Positions 53,665-62,247 of a stretch of DNA of 64,000 nt are shown here, in pieces; position 1 is the stretch's first letter, and each line of letters opens with the position of its first letter. The position numbers were made by a program, and so were the translations under genes. Where the stretch lies: contig JARBAU010000230.1 of the NCBI GenBank assembly GCA_029237525.1, positions 1 through 64,000 on the forward strand, read 5' to 3'. Origin of the DNA: Nitrososphaerales archaeon (lineage in GTDB: Archaea; Thermoproteota; Nitrososphaeria; Nitrososphaerales; Nitrososphaeraceae). A model generated the notes under the pieces. It saw only the letters and a list, made by a program, of their open reading frames with translations, ran no database searches and was not told the DNA's origin.

Positions 53665-54327
53665 ATGAAGTTAAGGGAGTATAAGGTGAATCCAGCTTTG
53701 ATCGTGATCGACGTTCAGAACGGGTTTGTAAGCAAGGGTGGATCCTACGATCTATTAAAGATGGATACCAGTAATTACAGGGCCGTTATTCCCACTATCC
53801 GCAAGCTTATAGAAGCATGTAGATCTTCTGGTGTTCCAATATTTTATACTCAGGCAGTTCGAGAGTCATCCGGAATAGATCTACTTACAAAAACCCATAA
53901 AATATTGCCTAGATCTAGAGAGGAAAGAATAAAAAAGCGACCTATCTGTGTCAGAGGTAGTTGGGATGCGGAAATAGTTGATGAAATCAAACCTTTACAA
54001 TCAGATCATGTTGTATTGAAAAGAAGAGATTCTGCATTTCACGACACAGAGATAGCCGTATGGCTGAGGAGTTTGAGCGTTAATACAATCATTTTTTGCG
54101 GTATAGATACATCGATTTGTGTCGAGACGTCGCTTAGGGATGCATTTAATTTAGGATATGATGTCGTCCTAATCTCAGATGCAACGGCTTCAAGTAATGA
54201 AAAGCATTATGAATCAACTTTAGAAAATGTTAAAGGGTATTATGGGTTAGTCATGGATCTCCCAGAATTCAACAGCCACCTGAATTCAAGCATTTCCAAT
54301 TCGACTAACACTAGAAAGAGAATTTAA
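53665..54327 (+). CDS. Isochorismatase-like cysteine hydrolase
   Basis: 220 residues from ATG 53665 (the frame has an ATG nine codons earlier). Catalytic triad Asp16 in VIDVQN, Lys119 in VVLKRRDSAF, and Cys152 in GIDTSICVETS with the preceding cis-peptide region. The family includes nicotinamidases, ureidoacrylate/N-carbamoyl hydrolases and isochorismatases; the TSICVETS wording suits the amidase branch. Substrate unknown. Convergent with top6A. NadE lies 3 kb away, which makes a nicotinamidase role thinkable but unproved. Confidence 0.88.
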   Translation: MKLREYKVNPALIVIDVQNGFVSKGGSYDLLKMDTSNYRAVIPTIRKLIEACRSSGVPIFYTQAVRESSGIDLLTKTHKILPRSREERIKKRPICVRGSWDAEIVDEIKPLQSDHVVLKRRDSAFHDTEIAVWLRSLSVNTIIFCGIDTSICVETSLRDAFNLGYDVVLISDATASSNEKHYESTLENVKGYYGLVMDLPEFNSHLNSSISNSTNTRKRI

Positions 54328-54352
54328 GACAATTTTACAAAACGTATTCAAA

Positions 54353-55459
54353 TTATATCACACCTGACTCTCGAAGTTTTTCGGGTAGGTAATTCTCTGC
54401 CAGATAGCGAAATCCATGTTTAAAAAATGCATCCAATTCGCATTTTTCTTTTCGTTGGATAAAGAGATTTAGTTCCTTCTGCCATTGCCTATCTTTAAGC
54501 CATGGCTTCTTTTTCATATCATTAGCTCGATTAAGGTCCTCCTCTGAAGCGCTTAATCTTGCCACTTCTGGGATATTATAGTCATAAATGTCTGAAAACA
54601 TCATTCCTAATACCTTCGCGTCTGGTGTGACTAGCCTCTCGCTATCATAGCTGAGTGATTCGCTTCCAATTTTGTATCTCAACGCAATTCCTAGGCCCCA
54701 CGGGTCAGCATCTGCAAATATAACTACGGTTTTTTTCCATTCTTGATTAAGTGCTTTTACCATCATTCTGGTTGCACGATCAGGTTCTCCAGATCCAGTC
54801 ATCAGTATTGCATTGTACTTTTGTATAAATCCGGATTTTCGAATATTGTTAAGCACAGTATCCTTTTCAACCACCATCACAAAGTCAGCCTTGACATTAA
54901 CTATTTCCAAATCTCGAATGTTAGTAGGGACAAGCTGTGAAGTTGCTCTGCTTCCCAGATTGCAATCAATGAGGTCACCTCCCACTCGTAGGGTGATTGG
55001 TCCGGAAATCATTCCCTTTGGTTTGGATGTAACTGAAAATTCTTCTCTGGGAACTCCAGTTATCAATTCAACTGCCTTAATTGCATCATCTGAATTGTCT
55101 TGTGTGTTCCAGAATTTTTGCTTATTTTTTTCATCTCCTACAGTGCTAAGTGTGGCGTAGTACATACCTCTGATAGTACTCTCCATCTCTTCATCTAGAA
55201 GTTTCCTTACTGCGTTTGCCATCACGATGTATTGCGAGAATGTTGGAATCTTCTTAGTATTCTCTGGACTAATCTGGACAGTTTTATCACCAATGGTAAG
55301 CATCCTCTTATCATCAGACCAAATTGTATTATCATATCCGACTTTTGCAATGTCTAAGACAGGCAAGACCTTATCAGAAATGACATTCCTACTTATCTCA
55401 GACATCACTGATTTGATCTTTTTAATTACTTCCAGATGCCGTTTATCTCTAGTAGGCAT
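54353..55459 (-). CDS. top6A: DNA topoisomerase VI subunit A
   Basis: 368 residues, ATG start. The 5Y-CAP domain contains TIRGMYYATL; the Tyr pair at 100-101 includes the nucleophile that cuts DNA. The Toprim domain has Glu198 in VVEKDTVL and the DAD motif (250-252) in FADADPWG, which bind Mg. Spo11-related type IIB topoisomerase subunit, acting with subunit B as A2B2 heterotetramer to relax supercoils and decatenate. Follows top6B by 75 bp on the same strand. Confidence 0.96.
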   Translation of the reverse strand: MPTRDKRHLEVIKKIKSVMSEISRNVISDKVLPVLDIAKVGYDNTIWSDDKRMLTIGDKTVQISPENTKKIPTFSQYIVMANAVRKLLDEEMESTIRGMYYATLSTVGDEKNKQKFWNTQDNSDDAIKAVELITGVPREEFSVTSKPKGMISGPITLRVGGDLIDCNLGSRATSQLVPTNIRDLEIVNVKADFVMVVEKDTVLNNIRKSGFIQKYNAILMTGSGEPDRATRMMVKALNQEWKKTVVIFADADPWGLGIALRYKIGSESLSYDSERLVTPDAKVLGMMFSDIYDYNIPEVARLSASEEDLNRANDMKKKPWLKDRQWQKELNLFIQRKEKCELDAFFKHGFRYLAENYLPEKLRESGVI

Positions 55460-55534
55460 ATCTAGATCTAGTACTCCTGAATAGTACCTTACTTAAATTG
55501 TATAGTATTTCCAATTCTATATGATTTGTAATTA

Positions 55535-57427
55535 TCATTCCTTCACTCTCCGAGCCTTCTTCCCAATGAGTCCTGAAATCCTATTATCTGTTAGTTTGAG
55601 ACGATTGACTAAGTTTTTTTCTGACTCCCGTACTTCTTGCCTGCTTTCTGATACGTTGTTAGTCTTAACCATATGCATATGGTCAGGTGGTACTAATTCT
55701 GTCTCTCCCACTCTATTTTCCACTAATTTGAGGAACGCATCAGAAAGTTTTTTTGCGTCTATATTGATCGACTCTGAAATCGCATCAACTATGAGTGGGA
55801 TATAATGTTTGTATAGTCGAAGCCTGTTTTCGGCTTCTTTAATCTTAATTTCTTTGCGTATCTGTGCGCTCACTTTTTTGTACAGATCACTTAAACACGA
55901 TCTCATGTATTTTTTTAGGCTTCCTTCTGACGCGATACTCTCCTTTCCTGCAGTTTTGTATGGAATCTTTGTGGAGCATATGTGAAAGAAAATATGGATT
56001 GGAAGCAGATCGATGGCGCGGTCTGACTTTACATCTGGGTTGAAGAATTGTTCTTTAACATCCTTCTTGGTAATGCCCATCTTATTAATCTCTACTTCAG
56101 ATACCACTTCACGAGCTACGTCAGAACCCTCGTCATATAGTAACGGTATTTTGTTTGCAAATCTGTATAACCTGAAAGAATTTATATTTCCACCATATGC
56201 AATACCACATTCAACTATTGTTGCTCGATTGACGATTATGCAGGTTTTTGAAGAATATGCGGTAAGTGCAGGTTTTAGCACTCTGACTGATAGTTGAGAA
56301 TTCGGAGTTTCATTAACATTATTGTTCTCTCTTTTAGTTACTATAGTGTATTCTTCCATCATGCCAGCAGTCAATATCTGCTCGCCTACCGGACTAAGGT
56401 GATCAGTATTTGGAGATTGAAATTTGGTTTGTCTACAAGCGTTTACTATTTTTATCAATTCATGCTCGTCATACTTTGTCGCATTTTTAAGTTCTACTCC
56501 AGCCCTTGATAGTATCTCCTTTGCCTTTTCGTTTGACATTTTTTGGAATGAATTACACAAAATTCCTTGAATAGTGGTCTTTTGGTTAGTAAAGCTAAGG
56601 ATGGCCCTTTTCAATGTCTTAAGATCCATGTCTGATGGATGAGGCAACACCTCACTCGAAGGTTCAGGCATTTTATTAGTACGCCGTTCGAACACAATAC
56701 TGCCTTCGTCTGTGGTAAAAGTTATAATAGCATAAGGATTAACTATACTAGATTGACTGATGTAATCATAGATTTTGCTTTTTGTGATAGGAGAAAGTCT
56801 AGCACGCAACATGGCCTCTATTCTGAAACCCGATTTCGAATTAAATGAATTCCCATATTTCTTAGTGTCCTTTGATAAAACAATCGGCTTATTAGTACCA
56901 ATATCTGTTCTAAGTTCAAAATAGAATTCGTCAGTTCCCTCAAGAGTCTTCGTCCAGACTTTAAGAGGATGATCTGTATCCTTAGTAGAAAATGCCGCGA
57001 TCATTTTGAGCCCAACCCCAAACAAACCTCGTTGCTGCTTTTCAACATACTTTCCTGAAGTTAAAAATGAGCATACTGCGACTGGGACCTTATCTGGGGG
57101 AATACCTACCCCGTTATCTTGACAAGTAATAATCCACATGTCATTTAATGAATCATATATTTTTAAAGATAAGGAAATACGTGGTAATATATGATCTACC
57201 TCGCAAGAGTCAAGGGCATTTTCTATTAATTCCCTAACAGCCATGTATAAGATGCGCTCGCCTGTAAAACCTGCCAAAGCCGAATTATCAACAAAAAATT
57301 CGGATTCAGCCTTTCTATCATAACGTACTTTACCGTTATTAGGTAAAGCCCCAGCTTGAGTCCTTTTAGTTTGAGTAGTAATTTCTGTACTTGTACGCTG
57401 TTTCAATCGACTCTTGTATTTCGCCAA
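55535..57427 (-). CDS. top6B: DNA topoisomerase VI subunit B
   Basis: 630 residues, ATG start. GHKL ATPase landmarks: Asn70 in RELIENALDSCE, DNGVGIP (104-110), and RGLFGVGLK, the lid glycines. The H2TH and transducer domains follow (SRAGVELKNATKYDEHEL in the H2TH area; PIHIFFHICSTKIPYKTAGKE in the transducer). A 45-residue basic/Thr-rich N-terminus and a Glu/Arg-rich C-terminus extend the common core. Subunit B binds ATP and gates DNA for subunit A. Operon order B-A. Confidence 0.96.
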   Translation of the reverse strand: MAKYKSRLKQRTSTEITTQTKRTQAGALPNNGKVRYDRKAESEFFVDNSALAGFTGERILYMAVRELIENALDSCEVDHILPRISLSLKIYDSLNDMWIITCQDNGVGIPPDKVPVAVCSFLTSGKYVEKQQRGLFGVGLKMIAAFSTKDTDHPLKVWTKTLEGTDEFYFELRTDIGTNKPIVLSKDTKKYGNSFNSKSGFRIEAMLRARLSPITKSKIYDYISQSSIVNPYAIITFTTDEGSIVFERRTNKMPEPSSEVLPHPSDMDLKTLKRAILSFTNQKTTIQGILCNSFQKMSNEKAKEILSRAGVELKNATKYDEHELIKIVNACRQTKFQSPNTDHLSPVGEQILTAGMMEEYTIVTKRENNNVNETPNSQLSVRVLKPALTAYSSKTCIIVNRATIVECGIAYGGNINSFRLYRFANKIPLLYDEGSDVAREVVSEVEINKMGITKKDVKEQFFNPDVKSDRAIDLLPIHIFFHICSTKIPYKTAGKESIASEGSLKKYMRSCLSDLYKKVSAQIRKEIKIKEAENRLRLYKHYIPLIVDAISESINIDAKKLSDAFLKLVENRVGETELVPPDHMHMVKTNNVSESRQEVRESEKNLVNRLKLTDNRISGLIGKKARRVKE

Positions 57428-57474
57428 CTTAATTTAACTTTTTATAAGCAAAGGATAATACTTTGAGGTTAAAA

Positions 57475-57627
57475 ATCAGACCAATATGGGGTAACCGAGT
57501 TCCTCAATTCGTGTATTCTAAAATTAGCAACATGGACAAAGAATCTTTTTTTTGATTTTTCTACTACAATATAGTCAGATCCGCATCCAACTATATTTCC
57601 TTTCATCAAATCCTTCAACGTCTTCAT
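57475..57627 (-). CDS. Small protein, 50 aa, at head of top6BA
   Basis: ATG 57627 to TGA at 57475. The peptide begins MKTLKDLMKGNIVGCGSDYI and continues VVEKSKKRFFVHVANFRI: alternating hydrophobic strands with basic turns that suggest a small beta barrel. It ends 47 bp before the top6B start, same strand, and its own start is 33 bp from a 27-bp palindrome. No family recognised. Order, context and position support a real gene; not proved. Confidence 0.42.
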
Positions 57628-57660
57628 TACATACAAAATCTACATCAAGCATTATTAAAT

Positions 57661-57687
57661 ATGTATTCATTCTGTGAATGAATACAT
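57661..57687. promoter_or_regulatory. 12+12 bp perfect inverted repeat before the top6 operon
   Basis: Arm ATGTATTCATTC at 57661-57672, spacer TGT, exact inverted arm at 57676-57687. It begins 33 bp upstream of the small gene at 57475-57627 and 233 bp from top6B. Its centre, CATTC-TGT-GAATG, resembles the CATTC-GTC-GAATG core of the two sites at 36.98 and 41.45 kb. Confidence 0.6.
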
Positions 57688-58153
57688 CCAAAAATAAACA
57701 AAATACATGACGTCGTGAAATTGCCGGGCAGATCAGAAGAACGAGAACAAATAAAATATTTTAAGCATTGTCTTTATTTGCTAGATTCTCTGGATTGTAG
57801 TACGATATAATTGCATATCAGAGTGCAATTAAATGATATTTATTAGTTATTGAGATTCGACCAATCATGTTGTGTCTTTGAATTGGCAGAAGTGTTTGTT
57901 AATTTAGTCCGTGTAAATGTGTTTGCACTTGACTATCTTCTATAATTTGCAAAAAGTTTGCTCATCCAAAATTGATAAACCTAGTCTCACGAACCTCAAA
58001 ATTTCAAGGGCAATATACTTCTGAAAAATCGTAAGATATGAGATACCAGAATTTGCAATCGTAACCCCGGGATATTTTATCATGTACATTACAATAAAAT
58101 AGACCACATCTTTTCTACTAAGCCTTAGTTTTTTGTTCTAGTATAGTAATATA
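57688..58153. other. Spacer upstream of aspartate kinase
   Basis: AT-rich, no open frame of note. Contains the promoter of the lysC-ilvE pair; no specific operator or RNA element recognised. Confidence 0.4.
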
Positions 58154-59620
58154 TTGCGCTTTCAATACTCAAAATCCCGATTGGTCACGTTGGTTCCAAT
58201 TGTAATTGCGAAATTTGGTGGTAGCGTCCTTGGGGTAGACGGTGAAGGTATTGATCACACTGTCGACAGAATCAAACAAATATGTGAAAAATCCAAAGTA
58301 GTAGCTGTTTTCTCTGCTCCTCTAACTACGTATGCGGATAGGATTAGCTCTATGACTGATGTATCAATTAGTATTGGTCGGAGTTACGCAGCTTCTGCTC
58401 CTTTAGATCTCGAGACCGTTTCGCAAGTATATCAGAAAATCGCTAAAAAATATCTTAGTAATAGCCTTTATGATGACTTTCAAACTCATTTTGAGAAATT
58501 TAATCATAGAATTATAATTTCTCTGAAGCAGGCAGCAGAGAATAGAAGATTTGTCGATTTGATACGATCAAGAACTTTGGCATACGCGGGGGAAATAACA
58601 ATGTCCTATTTGATGGATTTCATAATGAGGTCGTATGGGATTAGATCTGGTCATGTGGATATAGATGATTGGCCAATTATCACAGACGACAATTTTGAGG
58701 CAGCTAATTTCATACTAGAAGAATCTAAACATCACCTAAATCATCTTATTGATTTGATAGAGAGAAATGATGTCGTATCCATAGGTGGTTTCATTGGCAA
58801 GACTATTGACGGTCTGGAAACCACATATGAACGAGGTGGCTCAGATAGATCTGCCGCAGATCTGGCGATACTATTGCAGTCCAAATACGATGTGAGCATG
58901 GATTTTGCCAAAGACAGTGCAGTACTAAGTGCTGATCCGAAAATAGTCTTTGACAACCTTGAATTTGTGAAATATCTTTCTTATAATGAAGCAAGGTTAG
59001 CAGGTATGTTCGGGATGAAAATCCTTGATCCTGTTGCTATTAAAGAGATTAATGATAACAAACTTGATATTCCAGTCGTAATTACAAATCTTAATGATCC
59101 AACAATAAAGACTACTATTCGTAAAGATGTTCCTTTTACAGAAAGTGAGAATTTTGTGAAAATTATAACTGGCAAAAAGAACTGCGCAATAGTGAGGATG
59201 AATAGCGGTTCAGCTAATCATTTAATAGCATCACTTCAAAAAGAGAAATTGTATCATGATTTCATTAAGCTGTCCCCTTATATACAGGATGAAGTAGAGA
59301 TTACGCGATTGTTATTCTTAGATGCAGACTACCTTAGAAGACATGAACGTCTTATCAAGGCGTACGATTCTAACACGCAGATTGTTTATGAAAGAGGGGC
59401 AGTAACACTGATCGGGGATAAAATGTGGAAAATCCCAGGAATCGTTTCTACGGTTAGTAGTACTGTAGGAGATCATAATATTAATATATTAAACCTAGAT
59501 GCACAAGAGGAGACATCCAGAATATTAATCGTTGTCGAGGACAGAAATACTACAGTAGGGGATACTGTGAAAGCCATTCATGAACATCGAAAGCAAATAT
59601 TCGATGGAGTCAATCAATGA
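58154..59620 (+). CDS. lysC: Aspartate kinase with ACT domains
   Basis: 488 residues from TTG 58154; in-frame TTG 58181 or 58190 are closer to the usual N-terminus, which opens directly with VIAKFGGSV. The kinase core shows GGFIGKTIDG, TYERGGSDRSAADLAILL and DFAKDSAVLSADP, binding Asp and ATP. From about residue 335 the C-terminal ACT repeats (KKNCAIVRMNSGSANHL; DHNINILNLDAQEETSRI) give feedback control. Makes aspartyl phosphate for Lys, Thr and Met. The stop overlaps the next start by four bases. Confidence 0.9.
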   Translation: MRFQYSKSRLVTLVPIVIAKFGGSVLGVDGEGIDHTVDRIKQICEKSKVVAVFSAPLTTYADRISSMTDVSISIGRSYAASAPLDLETVSQVYQKIAKKYLSNSLYDDFQTHFEKFNHRIIISLKQAAENRRFVDLIRSRTLAYAGEITMSYLMDFIMRSYGIRSGHVDIDDWPIITDDNFEAANFILEESKHHLNHLIDLIERNDVVSIGGFIGKTIDGLETTYERGGSDRSAADLAILLQSKYDVSMDFAKDSAVLSADPKIVFDNLEFVKYLSYNEARLAGMFGMKILDPVAIKEINDNKLDIPVVITNLNDPTIKTTIRKDVPFTESENFVKIITGKKNCAIVRMNSGSANHLIASLQKEKLYHDFIKLSPYIQDEVEITRLLFLDADYLRRHERLIKAYDSNTQIVYERGAVTLIGDKMWKIPGIVSTVSSTVGDHNINILNLDAQEETSRILIVVEDRNTTVGDTVKAIHEHRKQIFDGVNQ

Positions 59621-60528
59621 CAAGAATAATTTGGATGGACGGTGTCATTGTCGACTGGGATGACGCAAAAATTCATATACTGACACATAGTTTTCATTAC
59701 GGCACTGCAGTTTTTGAAGGTATTCGTTGTTATAATGCCGCCCAAGGTCTAACAATTTTCAGATTAGACGATCATATTCAGAGGTTGATAGACAGCTGCA
59801 AGATTTATTCCATGAAATTGACGTACTCTGCAGAACAGATCAAGAAAGCTGTACTCGAAACTGTAAAGATAAACGGGTCCGAAAATTACTATGTACGTCC
59901 TATTGTTTATTATGGCTATGGGAAGATGGGTGTAAATCCCCTTCCAAACAAAGTTTGTATGGCAGTCGCTGCTTGGATATGGGATGAATCAACCTATACG
60001 AATCACGGTGGTGGGATTCGAGCAATTGTCTCATCTTGGACAAGGATTGATGGCAGATCTCTTCCCGTCTTAGCAAAAGCAACAGCAAACTATGCTAACT
60101 CTGTTTTGGCAAGAATTGAGGCAATAAATCAAGGATATGATGAGGCTGTTTTATTGAACTCCTATGGCAGAGTGGCAGAAGCTAGTGCCGAGAATGTTTT
60201 TATAGTAAAAGATGATCGTTTGATAACCCCGCCACTGACTGCAGGAGCCTTGCGCGGCATCACGAGGGACAGTATTCTCACTTTAGCGAGAGATATTGGA
60301 TTAGAGTCTTCAATTTCAGATTTTGGAAGGGAAGACCTTTATCTGGCTGATGAAATTTTTTTGTGCGGTACTGCGGCTGGAATAAAGCCGGTAATCGAAA
60401 TCGACCATAGAATCGTTAGTGGGGGTAAAGTTGGGGGATTGACAAAAAGACTTAGTAACAAATTTCAGGATGTGATTGAGGGGAAGGATAACAAGTACAG
60501 TAGAATGTGGCTTACACCCATCCGATAG
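59617..60528 (+). CDS. ilvE: Branched-chain amino-acid aminotransferase
   Basis: 303 residues, ATG start inside the end of lysC (ATGA overlap), so translation is coupled. Fold-type IV PLP enzyme: HYGTAVFEGIRCY at about 27-39, YVRPIVYYGYG, LAKATANYANS with the PLP lysine, GYDEAVLLNSYGRVAEASAENVF, and GTAAGIKPV. Transaminates Leu, Ile and Val with 2-oxoglutarate. Complete family length. Pairing with aspartate kinase links the aspartate and branched-chain families. Confidence 0.95.
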   Translation: MTRIIWMDGVIVDWDDAKIHILTHSFHYGTAVFEGIRCYNAAQGLTIFRLDDHIQRLIDSCKIYSMKLTYSAEQIKKAVLETVKINGSENYYVRPIVYYGYGKMGVNPLPNKVCMAVAAWIWDESTYTNHGGGIRAIVSSWTRIDGRSLPVLAKATANYANSVLARIEAINQGYDEAVLLNSYGRVAEASAENVFIVKDDRLITPPLTAGALRGITRDSILTLARDIGLESSISDFGREDLYLADEIFLCGTAAGIKPVIEIDHRIVSGGKVGGLTKRLSNKFQDVIEGKDNKYSRMWLTPIR

Positions 60529-60615
60529 CCAGTGTTTTTGAGGCTACATTATAGAAAAGTCTATAGAATATCCTTATGGTTATATTAGTGATTTATATAT
60601 TCATTTGAGTTAGAT

Positions 60616-61281
60616 TTGTCATTTTTTACTAAGGAACTGGCGGATCTGAGATCCGATGCAAATCCAAAACGGTGGATCTCCCCTTATCGTAACACATCAA
60701 TAGTGCACCTTGTTCTAATGGTTCTGTATTATCATGCAATTGGAGTATTACTAATGTTAGGTGGATCCTATGCAATTCAGCTATCGATGAATGACCACAA
60801 TCCTTCAAGTGTTCCTAGATACCTAGCGCCTGTCTTAGGGGCTGGTCCTATTGAAGAATCGGTCTTCTTCGGAATTCCTTACTATGCCACTGGAAACATT
60901 GTGGTTGTGATAATTTCTGGTGCTACTTGGGTGATGCTTCATATCTTTAATACTAAATCACTCGATATGGCAAGTCTTTCATTTTCAAACTGGCTCTTTG
61001 TGATGCCTTCTTTTTTTTATAGTTTGAGAACGTGGATAAGTGGGAAAGGATGGTTTGCAATACTTGCTCACTCGTCATGGAATGGAATATTTTTCATGTT
61101 AGGCTGCGCTAACAATGAGTATATGTGCTCCCTGATTCCATCTTCAGGAGCATCATCCCCTACACAGATTGCAGGGATAATTCTATCAATTGCTCTAGTT
61201 ACTGCCCTAACGTACATCTTCTATCGAAGGCGACTGAGGATTAGAGCTGAATCAGACACTAGAAGAAAATCCTTCGATTAA
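60616..61281 (+). CDS. CPBP-family (CAAX protease-like) membrane protein
   Basis: 221 residues, TTG start, five to six membrane helices. Motif 1 is Glu80-Glu81 in GPIEESVFFG; motif 2 His109 in TWVMLH; motif 3 H152SSWN156. These are the metal ligands of CPBP glutamic/zinc intramembrane proteases (Rce1-like). The Arg of the EExxxR motif is Phe here. The basic C-terminus (YRRRLRIRAESDTRRK) is cytoplasmic. Follows ilvE by 87 bp but probably separate. Substrate unknown. Confidence 0.75.
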   Translation: MSFFTKELADLRSDANPKRWISPYRNTSIVHLVLMVLYYHAIGVLLMLGGSYAIQLSMNDHNPSSVPRYLAPVLGAGPIEESVFFGIPYYATGNIVVVIISGATWVMLHIFNTKSLDMASLSFSNWLFVMPSFFYSLRTWISGKGWFAILAHSSWNGIFFMLGCANNEYMCSLIPSSGASSPTQIAGIILSIALVTALTYIFYRRRLRIRAESDTRRKSFD

Positions 61282-61703
61282 AAAATAAGCATTAATGCCT
61301 TGTACCCGTCATATGAATTGGTAATGCACTTAGAGATTTCTAAAGCAGATATGATAACAATAAGCAGGCTGAAGTACCATATTCATGTTTTCCAATTGAC
61401 TTGCGTCTTTCGGGGTGGTAGCTTATCGACATGTTAGCCATGTAGTCTGTGGCGTAACAACATACCCTGTCAGAATTCAATCTATTGCATAGAAGAATCA
61501 CTTATCGGATAAAGTTATTTCCAGGTCAATCTTAAGAGAACTGATAAAATCGATCATAAATTAAAGAGCCATGCGCATTATAGCTATCTAGAAATCAATT
61601 ACAAGACCTATCTTCACAATCAGATGAGATAATTTTAGGTTAGTTTCATAACACCGAGTTTAAATGTTCCTCAAAGGGAATTATTCAAAGGGCTTGAAAG
61701 AGA
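61282..61703. other. Spacer without supported gene
   Basis: AT-rich; only very short frames. No palindrome, tRNA or repeat recognised before the next small gene. Confidence 0.4.
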
Positions 61704-62057
61704 TTGATCAATATCGAACCCGCATTGAGTCGTGGAGACAAAGGCAAGGGAAAACATGCAGCCTCCACAGAAAACAGAAGAATGGTTTGGGAGAGGGTCG
61801 TATGGCCTTTAGTATTAGATCTGAACAGATCGTATTTCACGTTAAAAGAATACCACAGAACTAGAGATGAGTTTTGTAAATCTCATGATATTCCCACTTC
61901 CAAGGTAGCAGGAGGTTTCGTATCTTTGTTAGTAAAAGGAATATTAACAAGAGAAAATAATATTTATTCTATCCATTATAGGCTGATTCCATACATGCGA
62001 AAAAAAGCTTCTTTAGAATATGGATTGCTAATAAGAGAAATTAATACAAAACGCTAG
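61704..62057 (+). CDS. Hypothetical protein, 117 aa
   Basis: TTG start. Basic N-terminus (RGDKGKGKH), then a helical region RRMVWERVVWPLVLDLNRSYFTLKEYHR and a second part with VAGGFVSLLVKGILTRENNIYSIHYRLIPYMRKK that looks like the recognition helix and wing of a winged-helix domain. No recognised family. It ends 43 bp before the tRNA gene on the same strand. The overlapping frame 61664-61864 is a shadow. Confidence 0.5.
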   Translation: MINIEPALSRGDKGKGKHAASTENRRMVWERVVWPLVLDLNRSYFTLKEYHRTRDEFCKSHDIPTSKVAGGFVSLLVKGILTRENNIYSIHYRLIPYMRKKASLEYGLLIREINTKR

Positions 62058-62100
62058 AGTCAAATACTGGTAGGTTATTTCAATTAGATGTAGCTAGGGA

Positions 62101-62240
62101 AGCCCGGTCGAATCTACAGCGGAGTCGTATGTGGATGCCGAATCTAGTGGCCAATCTCCAAGGTAGGGCTAGGGATTTCAGGCTCTGGATCTAAATAGAA
62201 AAGAAACCTGGAGACAGCAGTTCGAATCTGCTCCGGGCTA
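62101..62240 (+). tRNA. tRNA-Gln (CUG) with three introns
   Basis: Acceptor arms AGCCCGG (62101-62107) and CCGGGCT (62233-62239) pair perfectly, discriminator A62240, no encoded CCA. T arm AGCAG-TTCGAAT-CTGCT at 62216-62232. Anticodon stem TCAGG (62178-62182) with CCTGG (62207-62211), loop C-T-CTG-G (62183-62188) plus A62206: anticodon CUG. D arm ATCT-AGTGGCCA-GGAT uses 62142-62153 and 62173-62176. The parts make a 72-nt tRNA only if about 62109-62140 (after T8), 62154-62172 (after A21) and 62189-62205 (37/38, canonical) are removed. Exact splice points may shift by a few bases, since bulge-helix-bulge pairing was not fully resolved. AGCCCGG with A73 fits archaeal tRNA-Gln. Confidence 0.85.
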
Positions 62241-62241
62241 C

Positions 62242-62247
62242 TTTTTT
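62242..62247 (+). terminator. T-run terminator after tRNA-Gln
   Basis: Six T residues begin two bases after the discriminator base, the usual archaeal termination signal. The last T overlaps the stop codon of convergent pckA. Confidence 0.5.

Noticed and set aside
62090-62240. tRNA starting at GTAGC with GCTAC as 3' acceptor end
   Set aside because: Gives only five acceptor pairs and no proper D or anticodon arm; the AGCCCGG/CCGGGCT reading pairs fully and fits tRNA-Gln.
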